Below are positions 1 through 8,902 of a stretch of DNA of 64,000 nucleotides, one piece after another. Below the pieces are notes generated by a model. It saw only the letters and a program-made list of their open reading frames with translations. It was not told the origin of the DNA and did not search any database. The position numbers and the translations under genes were made by a program. Source of the stretch: Clostridia bacterium (GTDB taxonomy: Bacteria; Bacillota; Clostridia; Lachnospirales; Cellulosilyticaceae). Position 1 is the stretch's first letter. Each line of letters begins with the position of its first letter. The stretch is from the NCBI GenBank assembly GCA_029239755.1, contig JARBUI010000006.1, positions 75,529 through 139,528 on the forward strand. Direction: 5' to 3'.

Positions 1-811
1 GACTTAATTCAAAGGTTAAAAGTGTCTTTTCACACCCTGATTTTTCTAAACATTCAATAACTCTTTCTGCAGTTATGTAGCCTTGCTCATTATATTCTGG
101 TGTAAATGGCCAGTGATTACTTTTATTAAATACAGTTTGCTGCAAATGGACAACAGGCGAATCAGCTCCTAAAGCAAGAATCCAAGGGTAAGCATCTCGT
201 TCATCTGGATGTGGTGCATGCCCAATATCAAGGCAAACCTTCATCGGAACACCACAATTTGCATTGACTGCACTCATAAGTTCTTTGGTTTCAGCTACTG
301 TATTAGCAAATTCTCTAGGCACGCTCATTGGTTCAAATATAAGTGCTTCATACCCTATTTCTTTTGCAAAATAGCTTAGCTCCTGCCACCCTTTTATTCC
401 TGCTTCTACTACTCTTTTCTTCTTATCAGGATTATTAATGGTATCAAATGTTAATATACCAAAATGACTGCCGCCTGTTTTGGCTCCTAGTTTCGAACCT
501 ATTATAAGTAACTTCTTAAACCATTCAAGATATATTTTTCTCATTTCTTCATCTGGATGCATAAGATGATTGACTCTTGTGAAAGCACTGGTAAAAATAG
601 AGTCTACGCTAAAGTCATATCTTTTCCCCGCCTCAATAATACGCTTAATTTGAGAATCAACATAATCCTCTGGCAAAAATGGATTTAATAAATCTGCTAC
701 AAATTGTACACTATGCAGTCCAAGCTCTTCTCCTACAATTTGCCCCCATGCCTCTGGCTCTACATATCTATTTATTGCAAATCCACAGTTTATACTTAAT
801 TTTAGTTCCAT
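1..811 (-). CDS. Sugar phosphate isomerase/epimerase, TIM-barrel family (partial, 3' end outside window)
   Basis: My own translation of the minus strand from the ATG at 809-811 gives about 270 residues without a stop, running off the window edge. The start has a good ribosome site (AAGGAAGG, 7 bases upstream). The sequence has the look of the xylose-isomerase-like TIM-barrel family (AP endonuclease 2 / IolE / tagatose epimerase): an early CGFAINRY segment, a GGSHFG strand, a FEPMSVPRE strand whose Glu is the usual metal ligand, then CLDIGHA with the Asp and His ligands and a later TFEL strand. Such enzymes isomerise or epimerise keto-sugars or their phosphates in the cytoplasm. The substrate cannot be told. 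The DeoR gene upstream on the same strand ends in its own terminator, so this gene probably has its own promoter in 812-1050. Confidence 0.75.
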   Translation of the reverse strand, partial: MELKLSINCGFAINRYVEPEAWGQIVGEELGLHSVQFVADLLNPFLPEDYVDSQIKRIIEAGKRYDFSVDSIFTSAFTRVNHLMHPDEEMRKIYLEWFKKLLIIGSKLGAKTGGSHFGILTFDTINNPDKKKRVVEAGIKGWQELSYFAKEIGYEALIFEPMSVPREFANTVAETKELMSAVNANCGVPMKVCLDIGHAPHPDERDAYPWILALGADSPVVHLQQTVFNKSNHWPFTPEYNEQGYITAERVIECLEKSGCEKTLLTFELS

Positions 812-1050
812 GTTATCCCTTCCTTTGCAATTTTTTTATAGCCATAGTCAATTTATTCTATAATTCTACAAATAAATCTATTATGCTATTCTTCTTGTTT
901 CTTATCATATCAACTCTTAAATATTATTCAATATATGGTGGGGATTTAGAAAACTACGCACTTAAACAGTTTAAAACTTGCATAAATCCTTTTTAAATAA
1001 GCATATATTCCAAGCCTATTTTTGCCTTTTCTTAATAAAGATGTACAAAA
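812..1050. other. Intergenic region upstream of the partial isomerase gene
   Basis: This AT-rich stretch separates the partial isomerase gene from the deoR terminator. It should hold the isomerase promoter, but I cannot pick a convincing -35/-10 pair. An open frame of about 105 codons crosses it on the plus strand, but it has no ribosome site and overlaps the isomerase antisense, so I treat it as noise. Confidence 0.4.
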
Positions 1051-1104
1051 AAACAAAGGTAAGAACTCTAAAACTAAACATTTCAGAGTTCTTACCTTTG
1101 TTTT
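1050..1104 (-). terminator. Intrinsic terminator after the deoR-type gene
   Basis: A perfect 18-bp stem pairs 1052-1069 with 1085-1102 (arm AACAAAGGTAAGAACTCT), with a 15-base loop. On the minus strand it is followed by a run of seven T (plus-strand A run at 1047-1053). It lies about 40 bases after the stop codon at 1145, so it closes the DeoR transcript. Confidence 0.9.
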
Positions 1105-1144
1105 AACATCCATCTGTATTTAATCATTATTTGTATATCTTAAT

Positions 1145-1900
1145 TTATGCTTGTATGATATAAAGATCACTTTCTTGCCAAGCTTTATTAATATGAGGAC
1201 CAAAGTCAGTTATTAAAATATCAATATCCGACAAAGGGCAGACCGAGCAAAGAGCAATATTTCCTATCTTGCTTGAATCCATTAATAATATAGACTTAGA
1301 TGCATGATCTATCATAATCCTTCTTAGTTCAGCCTCTTCATCTGAAATATCTGTTACCCCGTGTGAAAGTGAAATACACCTAGCAGAAAAAAAAGCTTTA
1401 TCTACATGAAATTTTTCCATTGTTCCCCTAGCGTGAGTTCCTACATAAGACAATGAATTTTGGCGCAGAAGACCGCCTGTGCAATATACATTAAATTTGT
1501 GCATTTCTCCAAGTGCTACCCCAGCTTTCGCTCCATTTGTTATAATTGTAAGATCCTTTTTATTCTTTAAGTGAGGAATCATTTTAAAAGCGGTACTGCT
1601 GCTGTCAATGATAATAGAGTCTCCATCATTTATAAGTTCTGATGCTCTTGCTGCAATGATTTCCTTGGCAGTATGATTATTCTTTTCACGAACTGTAAGA
1701 GGAATTTCTGCATCACGTCCCTCAATGAGTAACACGCCTCCATGAGTACGGCGTACTAAACGTGCTTCTTCCAATCTATCTAAGTCTCTTCGAATCGTTG
1801 AGGGACTAAAAAATAATTTTTGACTAAGTTCTTCAACTGATCCAGACTTCTGTACTTGTAATAACTCAAGAATAGCATTTTGCCGTGAATTAAGTTTCAT
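1145..1900 (-). CDS. DeoR/GlpR family transcriptional repressor
   Basis: The protein has 251 residues, the normal family length. Residues 1-57 form the DeoR winged helix: KLNSRQNAILELL, then the recognition helix SPSTIRRDLDRLEE and the RTHGG wing. The rest is the DeoRC sugar-phosphate sensor domain, with IIIDSSSTAFKM, TNGAKAGVALGE and GGLLRQNSLSYVG at the usual places and a CPLSDIDILITD tail. DeoR proteins bind phosphorylated sugar intermediates and release a catabolic operon. The ATG at 1900 is preceded by AAAAGGAGAAAAAG on the minus strand. It lies upstream of the partial isomerase gene and near the galactosidase genes, so it may control either. The target cannot be settled from the sequence. 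Confidence 0.88.
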   Translation of the reverse strand: MKLNSRQNAILELLQVQKSGSVEELSQKLFFSPSTIRRDLDRLEEARLVRRTHGGVLLIEGRDAEIPLTVREKNNHTAKEIIAARASELINDGDSIIIDSSSTAFKMIPHLKNKKDLTIITNGAKAGVALGEMHKFNVYCTGGLLRQNSLSYVGTHARGTMEKFHVDKAFFSARCISLSHGVTDISDEEAELRRIMIDHASKSILLMDSSKIGNIALCSVCPLSDIDILITDFGPHINKAWQESDLYIIQA

Positions 1901-2057
1901 CTTTTTCTCCTTTTGCTGAGATTATTATAAGTCTTATTATTTTTCCTCTTATTATTATCTGACATAAATGATGTTTTATCAATCTATAATTTATGAAAAA
2001 GCCTGCATTGATTTACAATTTCTTTTATATCACATTTTTAGATCTATATTCCTCACT

Positions 2058-2906
2058 TTAGTGCATGCCTCTAAATTCAGTTGGTGTCACGTCTGCTAAG
2101 GATTTGAAGATATAGCAGAAATAATTTACGTCTTCAAAACCTACTTCCTCCGCTATATCTTTAACGGCCATTGACTCTTTTGCCAGTAATAATTCTTTTG
2201 CTTTTGATATTCTAATCGTATTAACATATTGTATAGGCCTTGCTCCTACGCTTTGTTTAAACAGCCTGCAAAAGTGCCCTTCACTTATACCTAACAGACT
2301 AGAAAGTTCGCCTAGCATCACTGGCTTATTATAATTCTGCTCCATGAAATGAAGGACAGGTTCTAGTCTTTTAAGATAAGTACTATGGCTTTGTTCTTTT
2401 TCCTTACTATTTAAATTGATAATGTTTAACAGCAGTTCATATAGTACTTTGGATCCTTGCACACCGTTTAATACGCTATGTCTATTATTTGATAGGTTAT
2501 TGCTGTATAGGTGATAAATAGACCTTATTTCTCCAGCTAATACATAAGGATGCATGATATAATAAGCATCCGTTTTAGTAAGCTTATTATTTGCTAATAA
2601 TCCTTCCACTCCGTATCCATTAAAAGTAATCCAGTTAACACGCCATTCCCCATACTCACTATAATATTCGTGCTTCTCATTCGGATAAAGGAGCATCCCC
2701 ATCCCTTCTTTGATACTATATTCCTCATTGTCTATTTTTAAAATCCCCGCCCCTTTTAGTGTCTGTACCCACTGGTAATCCCTATGCCCTCTGCCTCTAT
2801 CAACATGTTCTTGCGTATGATTAATTCCTATTCCAGTTATGTAAAAAGGAAGAGCTTTTTGAGCTGCCCCTATAACAGGGAATATCATGCTTGCCTCTTG
2901 ATTCAT
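2058..2906 (-). CDS. AraC family transcriptional activator with cupin-type sensor domain
   Basis: The protein has 282 residues. Residues 1-150 form a cupin-like AraC ligand-binding domain (segments YQWVQTLKGAG and GMGMLLYPNEKHEYY). Residues 180-282 hold the two helix-turn-helix motifs, the first at LGELSSLLGISEGHFCRLFK and the second at VKDIAEEVGFEDVNYFCYIF followed by TPTEFR. Such proteins bind a sugar and activate adjacent glycosidase genes. It is transcribed divergently from the GH42 beta-galactosidase across a 182-bp gap, so that gene is the obvious target. The start at 2906 has GAGGAGGGG upstream. The family assignment is secure; the ligand, probably a galactoside, is inferred from the neighbour. 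Confidence 0.9.
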   Translation of the reverse strand: MNQEASMIFPVIGAAQKALPFYITGIGINHTQEHVDRGRGHRDYQWVQTLKGAGILKIDNEEYSIKEGMGMLLYPNEKHEYYSEYGEWRVNWITFNGYGVEGLLANNKLTKTDAYYIMHPYVLAGEIRSIYHLYSNNLSNNRHSVLNGVQGSKVLYELLLNIINLNSKEKEQSHSTYLKRLEPVLHFMEQNYNKPVMLGELSSLLGISEGHFCRLFKQSVGARPIQYVNTIRISKAKELLLAKESMAVKDIAEEVGFEDVNYFCYIFKSLADVTPTEFRGMH

Positions 2907-2962
2907 TCTTCACCCCTCCTCAATCATATCAATATTGTGATATATATCTTAATATCTTCAAA

Positions 2963-2991
2963 TTGAACAGCGTTTTTCAATATATTATAAT
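2963..2991 (+). promoter_or_regulatory. Sigma-A type promoter of the GH42 gene
   Basis: TTGAAC at 2963-2968 and TATAAT at 2986-2991 are separated by 17 bases. The predicted transcription start near 2998 gives a leader of about 90 bases before the beta-galactosidase ATG. The surrounding sequence repeats the word AATATATTA / CAATATATTA, which could be part of the site for the divergent AraC protein. Confidence 0.65.
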
Positions 2992-3088
2992 ATCAATATA
3001 TTACTATAGTAGCAGCTGCAAGCTCAATACTATAGTTTAAATTTTTATATTATATCATTTCATCTAAAAATAAAAGGAGGCTTCTTGA

Positions 3089-5086
3089 ATGAAAGACAAA
3101 TTAACTGGCATTTATTATGGAGGAGACTATAATCCCGAACAGCGGTCTGAAAGTGTATGGCAAGAAGACATGCGTTTAATGAAAAAGGCTGGGGTCAATT
3201 TTGTATCATTAGGCATATTTTCCTGGGCATTATTAGAACCACAAGAAGGCGTTTATGTATTTGACTGGTTAGATAAAATAATAGACTTACTCTATGAAAA
3301 TAAAATTTATGTCAATCTTTCTACTGCAACAGCTGCACAACCGGCATGGATGACCTGTAAGTATGATGATATTCTTCCAGTCAATAAAGACGGCCTTAAA
3401 CTAAGCTATGCCTCTAGACAAAGTTACTGCCCCAATAGTCCCAGCTATAAAAAAGGAGCTGCGAGGCTAGTTCGTACTATAGCCTCTAGGTACAAGGATC
3501 ATCCAGCTCTTCGCATGTGGCATATTAATAATGAATTTGGCTGTCATACTGCTGAATGTTACTGCGATAACTGTGCACAAACATTTAGAGAGTGGCTAAA
3601 AGCTAGGTACCTTACGCTCGATAAACTAAATGCAGCATGGGGAACAAAGTTTTGGAGCCAATACTATTATTCCTGGGATGAAATATGTATTCCTAAAACT
3701 TCTACAGCCTTTATCAATCCTTCTATGACCCTAGACTATAGACGCTTTATGTCAGATAGTCTCATTAACCTCTACTTAGAAGAAAAAAAGATAGTAAATG
3801 AAATTACTCCTGCTATTCCTGTAACAACTAATCTTATGAATGGTTTTAAGCCTATTGATTATTTCACCCTCGCTCAGGATATGGATATTGTGGCATTAGA
3901 CTCCTATCCCGATCCTAGTGATTCAAAGACTTACCACAATACCCCTCTTCAGTTTGATCTCATGCGCGGCCTAAAAAATGGCAGGCCTTTTATTCTTATG
4001 GAACAGGCAGTAAGCCATGTAAACTGGCGCCCTGTTAACGCTGTTAAAAAACCTAATGAAATGAGGCTTATGAGCTACCAAGCTATGGCTCATGGCGCCG
4101 ACGGCATCATGTTCTTCCAATGGAGACAATCTCAGCGAGGGGCTGAAAAGTTCCATAGTGCTATGGTAAGCCATAACGGGGATGAAAACGCAAGAGGATT
4201 TAAGGAGGTTTGTCAGTTAGGGAATGAACTATCTTTACTTTCTGAGCTTAAGGGTACTTATTCTAACAATAAAGCTGCCCTCTTATTTGATTACGATAAT
4301 TGGTGGGCTTTAGATGGGGAGTGCCAGCCTTCTAGCCTTACTACCTATATGCTTCTTATAGAGAAATATTACAGCACCCTATTTCACCTTAACATAGGTG
4401 TAGATATCGTCCCTATAAATTCAGATTTAAGTATGTATGATATCGTTGTTGCCCCTAGTCTTTATATGACTAAACCAGGGACAAAGGAACTGCTTGAAAG
4501 TTTTGTTCATCATGGTGGAACCTTTGTATGTTCTTTCTTCAGTGGGATAGTAGATGAAAATGATGGTGCCGTATATGGGGCTTATCCTGGTCTACTCACT
4601 AATCTACTAGGAATCTACGTAGAGGAGCTGAATCCATTAAATAGGGATGAAAAATATAGGCTTAGTTATGATGAATCTCATTATAGCTGCACCCTTTGGA
4701 GTGAGAAAGTTCATCTTCGAGGGGCATCTTGTATAGGCCACTATGAAAGTGACTTTTTAAACGATTCTCCTGCTCTTACTGTCAATAGCTTTGGGTGTGG
4801 AAAAGCTTATTATATAAGTACTCTACCTGAGGATTCATTACTTGAAAAAGTACTATCTCAGATAGCAGTTGAAAAGGACATATCTCCAGCTTTATCTGTT
4901 CCTAAAGGTGTCGAAATAGCCTGCCGTTATAGTGATTCAAAACAATATATTTTCTTATTAAACCATAGCCTAGAAGATCAATTTGTTCAGCTCCCTGCCT
5001 CAATGACTTACTTTGATATGATTAAGCAGCAAACAGTATCCCAAGGTATTACCCTAGCTAGCAAAGCTATTAAAATACTAAGATAA
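3089..5086 (+). CDS. Beta-galactosidase, glycoside hydrolase family 42
   Basis: The 665-residue protein has the full GH42 layout. The (beta/alpha)8 barrel begins at YYGGDYNPEQ and FSWALLEP. The acid/base is Glu149 in NNEFG and the nucleophile is Glu305 in ILMEQ. The zinc-type cysteines sit in the short stretch C-x4-CYCDNC (about residues 152-162) together with Cys114. The trimerisation domain (about 390-600) and a small C-terminal domain follow. The enzyme removes terminal beta-galactose from oligosaccharides. No signal peptide is seen, so it is cytoplasmic and acts on imported galacto-oligosaccharides. The ATG at 3089 has AAGGAGG 9 bases upstream. Its expression is probably set by the divergent AraC protein. 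Confidence 0.95.
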   Translation: MKDKLTGIYYGGDYNPEQRSESVWQEDMRLMKKAGVNFVSLGIFSWALLEPQEGVYVFDWLDKIIDLLYENKIYVNLSTATAAQPAWMTCKYDDILPVNKDGLKLSYASRQSYCPNSPSYKKGAARLVRTIASRYKDHPALRMWHINNEFGCHTAECYCDNCAQTFREWLKARYLTLDKLNAAWGTKFWSQYYYSWDEICIPKTSTAFINPSMTLDYRRFMSDSLINLYLEEKKIVNEITPAIPVTTNLMNGFKPIDYFTLAQDMDIVALDSYPDPSDSKTYHNTPLQFDLMRGLKNGRPFILMEQAVSHVNWRPVNAVKKPNEMRLMSYQAMAHGADGIMFFQWRQSQRGAEKFHSAMVSHNGDENARGFKEVCQLGNELSLLSELKGTYSNNKAALLFDYDNWWALDGECQPSSLTTYMLLIEKYYSTLFHLNIGVDIVPINSDLSMYDIVVAPSLYMTKPGTKELLESFVHHGGTFVCSFFSGIVDENDGAVYGAYPGLLTNLLGIYVEELNPLNRDEKYRLSYDESHYSCTLWSEKVHLRGASCIGHYESDFLNDSPALTVNSFGCGKAYYISTLPEDSLLEKVLSQIAVEKDISPALSVPKGVEIACRYSDSKQYIFLLNHSLEDQFVQLPASMTYFDMIKQQTVSQGITLASKAIKILR

Positions 5087-5155
5087 CCCCAAAAGAGGTA
5101 TTGTCTATCTTCTATATTGTGTAGGTGTAACGCTAAAAAAGTTTTAAATGTACGA

Positions 5156-5236
5156 TTAAAAAATGATAGGTATAACAAGTATTAAGATAAATGCCCTAAA
5201 GAATTTAACCCGCATACTATAGATCTTACTTCTCAT
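5156..5236 (-). CDS. Possible 26-residue membrane peptide (or remnant of a kinase N-terminus)
   Basis: The minus strand carries GAGGTGATAATC directly before an ATG at 5234-5236, opening a 26-codon frame closed by TAA at 5156-5158. The peptide starts MRSKIYSMRVKFFR and continues with a hydrophobic stretch that ends IPIIF. A basic start followed by a hydrophobic helix is what one sees at the N-terminus of YesM-type kinases such as the one at 20675. It may therefore be a decayed kinase start, or a genuine small membrane peptide. It lies in an otherwise gene-free gap. The ribosome site is the main support. Confidence 0.35.
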   Translation of the reverse strand: MRSKIYSMRVKFFRAFILILVIPIIF

Positions 5237-5357
5237 GATTATCACCTCTTGATAAAATTGCTTAAAATATTAAACACATTATATAGTATTTATAACAAAA
5301 TTACTAATAACAACTCTCATTTTGTCTATAAAGGTTATAACCTGTATTGCTGTAAAT

Positions 5358-5411
5358 AAAACAAACTTCCTATATTATGTTGACCAACATCATATATAGG
5401 AAGTTTGTTTT
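5358..5411. terminator. Bidirectional terminator between GH42 and the response-regulator gene
   Basis: A perfect 17-bp stem pairs 5359-5375 with 5394-5410 (arm AAACAAACTTCCTATAT). A second inner stem TGTTG/CAACA lies at 5378-5389. T-rich sequence follows on both strands (TTTGTTTTA), so it can serve the minus-strand operon ending at 5476 and possibly the plus-strand galactosidase. The remainder of 5087-5475 shows no other clear structure apart from the small frame at 5156-5236. Confidence 0.75.
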
Positions 5412-5475
5412 AGGGTATTTGACTAGCAGTATTTTCTCTATCAACCAAGTGTGCTTTAACAGCCTTCCAGGTTGA

Positions 5476-7116
5476 TTATTTTTCACCTTTTAATCCATTG
5501 GCAAGTACTTGATTACGCACATCCGATGGTGTTAGATTGTAGTACTTTTTAAACACTTTACCAAAGTGTCTGTAATCATCATATCCAACTAGGTTTGCTA
5601 CCTCTAGCACTTTTACACTGCTTTCTTTTAGGAGCTCCATAGCCTTCTTCATTCTCACTCTTGTAATATATTCAACTAGTGTTTCGCCGGCTTCTACTTT
5701 AAACAGTCTGCTAAGGTAAGTTTTATTTAAATACAATTGATTTGCCAGTGTGCTTAACGAAATCTGTTCGCTGTAGTTCTTTTCGATGTACTCCTTTATT
5801 TTGTACACCGCACTTCTAGAGCCACTGCTTTGCATCTGATGATAATGTATGAGCTTAATAAGATCCTCATATACGAAATCGATAACGCTGTTAAGAGACT
5901 CAGCTGCTACAAGCTGATCTAGGTTAATGATGTTATTAGGATTATTTTGGACAGTTTGATCCTCATCCTTCATGATTTCCTTGGTTATTTGAATAAGAAT
6001 AGCAATAGCATATGCATGGAGATAATTCATACTTACTACGCTTGTATTAATTATCTCCATAAAAATTTTATGCAGCTGCGCCTTTAGCTCCTTTAAGTCT
6101 CCTTTTTTGACGCAAAGCTCTAATAGGGACAGTTTAGTATAGAAGTCCTGATTAAATATATTCTTTGCATCATATTCCTGAATATCATTATAAAAACGCA
6201 GAGGCTTGGAAAGCTTTTCCCCGCTGCAGCTGCAAGCAAAACAAGCCTCTGTGTAAGAACTTTGAATAAGTTTATAAGACTGAACACAGCTTCCTATTCC
6301 ACAGACTGCACTGCATTTTAGTTCTTTTATAAGACTAAAGTAGATATTAATAAAAATGTCATTTAAAAGATACCTATCTAGCTTATTATTTGATCCTAAG
6401 ATTAAAACATATTCGCTTAGCTTAAGAGTGTTTTTAAACACTACTATATACTTATTTTCAAGTTTCTCATTTGCCTTATCTACAATACGTTTAAATAACT
6501 CGCTTACTTTATCCCAGGACATATCATCTGATACTCCGTCTGCCCTCTCAACATTAAAAACGCAGACTGTAAAATGAGAATATACAAAACGAGGATAATA
6601 CTTTTGTAATCCTTCTTTTATCATTTCCTCACTAAGCGAAGTGTCATTAACTCCCCGGCTTAAAAACTTGTTGCACTTCTCAACCCGGCCTAACTCTGCT
6701 TCAATTTTCAGAGTATTTATTTTCCCTTTTTCCAATACTTCATCTGCGATAAGCTGCACAGTGTCATAAAGCGATCTGTTTAACGCATCTTTATCAATAG
6801 GCTTTAAAAGATAATCGCACACTTTATTTTTAAGTGCACTTTTCGTGTATTCAAAGTCCTGGTAGCCACTGATGACAATCGTCTTTACATCAGGGTATTT
6901 TGCCTTAATGTGAGATACTAACTCCACGCCATCCATTTCCGGCATTCTCATATCCATAATGATAATCTGGACATCCAGCTCGTTTAATAGTTCAAGTGCC
7001 ATGACACCATTATCTGCCTCACCTACAAGCTCTAGGCTAAGTTCATCCCACTCAATCTTTCCAATGATACTTTTTCTGACATAATATTCATCATCAACTA
7101 TTATAACTTTATACAT
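5476..7116 (-). CDS. YesN-type response regulator, AraC output domain
   Basis: The protein has 546 residues. The receiver domain (1-125) has the acidic pair in IIVDDE, the phospho-acceptor Asp55 in IIIMDMRMPEMDG, and the conserved Lys in YLLKPID. A long linker region (about 130-430) follows. The C-terminal AraC domain (about 440-540) has helix-turn-helix motifs LSTLANQLYLNKTYLSRLFK and VANLVGYDDYRHFGKVF-KKY. The gene starts 11 bases after the kinase gene stops, so the pair form one two-component system. They sit at the end of a binding-protein/permease operon, which they most likely activate in response to an extracellular saccharide. Confidence 0.92.
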   Translation of the reverse strand: MYKVIIVDDEYYVRKSIIGKIEWDELSLELVGEADNGVMALELLNELDVQIIIMDMRMPEMDGVELVSHIKAKYPDVKTIVISGYQDFEYTKSALKNKVCDYLLKPIDKDALNRSLYDTVQLIADEVLEKGKINTLKIEAELGRVEKCNKFLSRGVNDTSLSEEMIKEGLQKYYPRFVYSHFTVCVFNVERADGVSDDMSWDKVSELFKRIVDKANEKLENKYIVVFKNTLKLSEYVLILGSNNKLDRYLLNDIFINIYFSLIKELKCSAVCGIGSCVQSYKLIQSSYTEACFACSCSGEKLSKPLRFYNDIQEYDAKNIFNQDFYTKLSLLELCVKKGDLKELKAQLHKIFMEIINTSVVSMNYLHAYAIAILIQITKEIMKDEDQTVQNNPNNIINLDQLVAAESLNSVIDFVYEDLIKLIHYHQMQSSGSRSAVYKIKEYIEKNYSEQISLSTLANQLYLNKTYLSRLFKVEAGETLVEYITRVRMKKAMELLKESSVKVLEVANLVGYDDYRHFGKVFKKYYNLTPSDVRNQVLANGLKGEK

Positions 7117-7127
7117 AGCAAGTCACC

Positions 7128-8894
7128 TCACTTTTGTGGTACACGTATAGTGATTTTAGTACCTGAATTTTCAGCAGTATCAATGACTAATTGATAGTCC
7201 TTTCCAAAACATAATACCTGACGGGCATTTACATTAAATAAACCAATGCTCTCGCTTGAAAGCTCCTCAAATCTTCCTACTTCACTAACTGTGTTAAACC
7301 CATCTATAATGTATTTGAGTTTCTCTGTACTAATTCCCATGCCATTATCTGAAATAATAATATTCATAATGTCATTTTCTTCAGTCACCTCTAAAGATAT
7401 TTTAATGTCTCTATCTTTGCTGGCATACTGAATGCAGTTTTCAACAAGCGGCTGTAGTGTAAGTTTTAGAATCCTATTACTTAAATAAGCCTTCGGTATA
7501 CTATAAGAAATATCAATTTTTTTGTTAATCCGCTGCTCCTTTATAAAGAGAAAGTTTTTAAGGTGATTTAATTCTTCTTTGAGCGTCACAACATCACTTC
7601 CGGTTTTTATTGTATAATGCAGCATTTGGCCTAGTGCAGTAATGGTAGATGAAACCTGAGGGCAGTTTGCCGCCATTGCTTGGCCACTAATAATTTCAAG
7701 CGTATTGTAAATAAAATGAGGATTGATTTGTGAAATAAGTGCTTTAAGCCTTGCATCTTTTGTATGAATTTCTAAAATGTATTTACTGTCAATAAGTGTT
7801 TTGATCTGCTGTGACATTTCATTAAATCCGCTTGCCACTAGGTTCATCTCAGCATATCCCCCGCAGTTTATCTGCGTTCCAAACTCTCCGTTTTTAATTT
7901 TATCCATACCTTCAATGAGGGTGCTGGTTGGTTCATATATTTTTTTAGAGAAGTATCTGGAAAGCTGCCAGCATATCGCTAATGCAGCAGCTGAAATCAA
8001 AACAGCCAGCCAAGGCAAAAACATTGCTTTATTCATAATTTTATTTTGATTAATTAAGAAGGCAACAATAACATTATCGTTTTCCTCAAAATTTTTGATA
8101 AGCAAATATTTGTTTCCCTTATAATTAATGTTGGCCGTCTTCTTATTTGAACTATTAATCAGTTCAAATAACGACTCGTCAAGAGCTGTATTGACGTAAT
8201 CTCTTTTGTTTGAATAAATCATTTCATTACTGCGGGTCACTATCAAAAACTCTTCATCTAGTCCTAGCGAAACCTTTGATGCCAGATTGTTTATCGCCTG
8301 CAAGTTAAAATCTACAATAATATTAGCTATTGGCTCCTGCGTATCAAAATTGGTAATAAGCTTAGCTATTGTAAATACCTCAATGCCTGTATCAAGGTCA
8401 AACTGCTTATGCGTACCAAAAAAATATGTTTTTTTGTTCTTTCCAATTTTTTTGATAAAACGCGAATCCGGCTGATATCCGCTTCCATTAAAGCTGTTTT
8501 TGTAGTAAAAATACTCTGCACCATTTTTACCAGCAGTATAGATTGCACTCATATCATTACGATAATAGGACATTTCAATGAATAGTGCAGTAAATAGCTT
8601 ATCAATTTTTAATTTTTCAATAGATGAAGTATTCTTATTGGGGTCCAAATAGTCAATAATTCTTTTATCATTATCCGTACGTGAATAAATGGTATTTGTC
8701 AGCTGCTCTATCTGCTTCATATTAGTATCAATATTTAATATGACCTGCTCACTGATCCCTTCACACTGATTTATAATCATCTTTTTATTAAAGCTCATAA
8801 TATAAGTAGATACAATCGTTACGATAATACAAAAAGGCAGTAATAAAATTAAAAGATAACTTAATAATATTTTTTTGCTAAAGGTTAACTTCAT
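7128..8894 (-). CDS. YesM-type sensor histidine kinase
   Basis: The protein has 588 residues. A first membrane helix is at about 8-32 (ILLSYLLILLLPFCIIVTIV), then an extracellular sensor region to about 285, a second helix (LPWLAVLISAAALAICW), and a HAMP domain (YEPTSTLIEGMDKI). The His_kinase domain has the phospho-acceptor His in ISQINPHFIYNTLE. The ATPase domain has VENCIQYASK (N box) and DNGMGIS (G1 box). It should sense a sugar or sugar-loaded binding protein outside the cell and phosphorylate the regulator encoded 11 bases downstream. It begins 8 bases after the permease gene stops, so it is co-transcribed with the transporter. The start has GGAGAAAAG upstream. Confidence 0.93.
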   Translation of the reverse strand: MKLTFSKKILLSYLLILLLPFCIIVTIVSTYIMSFNKKMIINQCEGISEQVILNIDTNMKQIEQLTNTIYSRTDNDKRIIDYLDPNKNTSSIEKLKIDKLFTALFIEMSYYRNDMSAIYTAGKNGAEYFYYKNSFNGSGYQPDSRFIKKIGKNKKTYFFGTHKQFDLDTGIEVFTIAKLITNFDTQEPIANIIVDFNLQAINNLASKVSLGLDEEFLIVTRSNEMIYSNKRDYVNTALDESLFELINSSNKKTANINYKGNKYLLIKNFEENDNVIVAFLINQNKIMNKAMFLPWLAVLISAAALAICWQLSRYFSKKIYEPTSTLIEGMDKIKNGEFGTQINCGGYAEMNLVASGFNEMSQQIKTLIDSKYILEIHTKDARLKALISQINPHFIYNTLEIISGQAMAANCPQVSSTITALGQMLHYTIKTGSDVVTLKEELNHLKNFLFIKEQRINKKIDISYSIPKAYLSNRILKLTLQPLVENCIQYASKDRDIKISLEVTEENDIMNIIISDNGMGISTEKLKYIIDGFNTVSEVGRFEELSSESIGLFNVNARQVLCFGKDYQLVIDTAENSGTKITIRVPQK

Positions 8895-8902
8895 CTTTTC
8901 TC

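Noticed and set aside
679..996. Plus-strand frame of about 105 codons near the window start
   Set aside because: It overlaps the isomerase gene antisense, is AT-rich and lacks a ribosome site.
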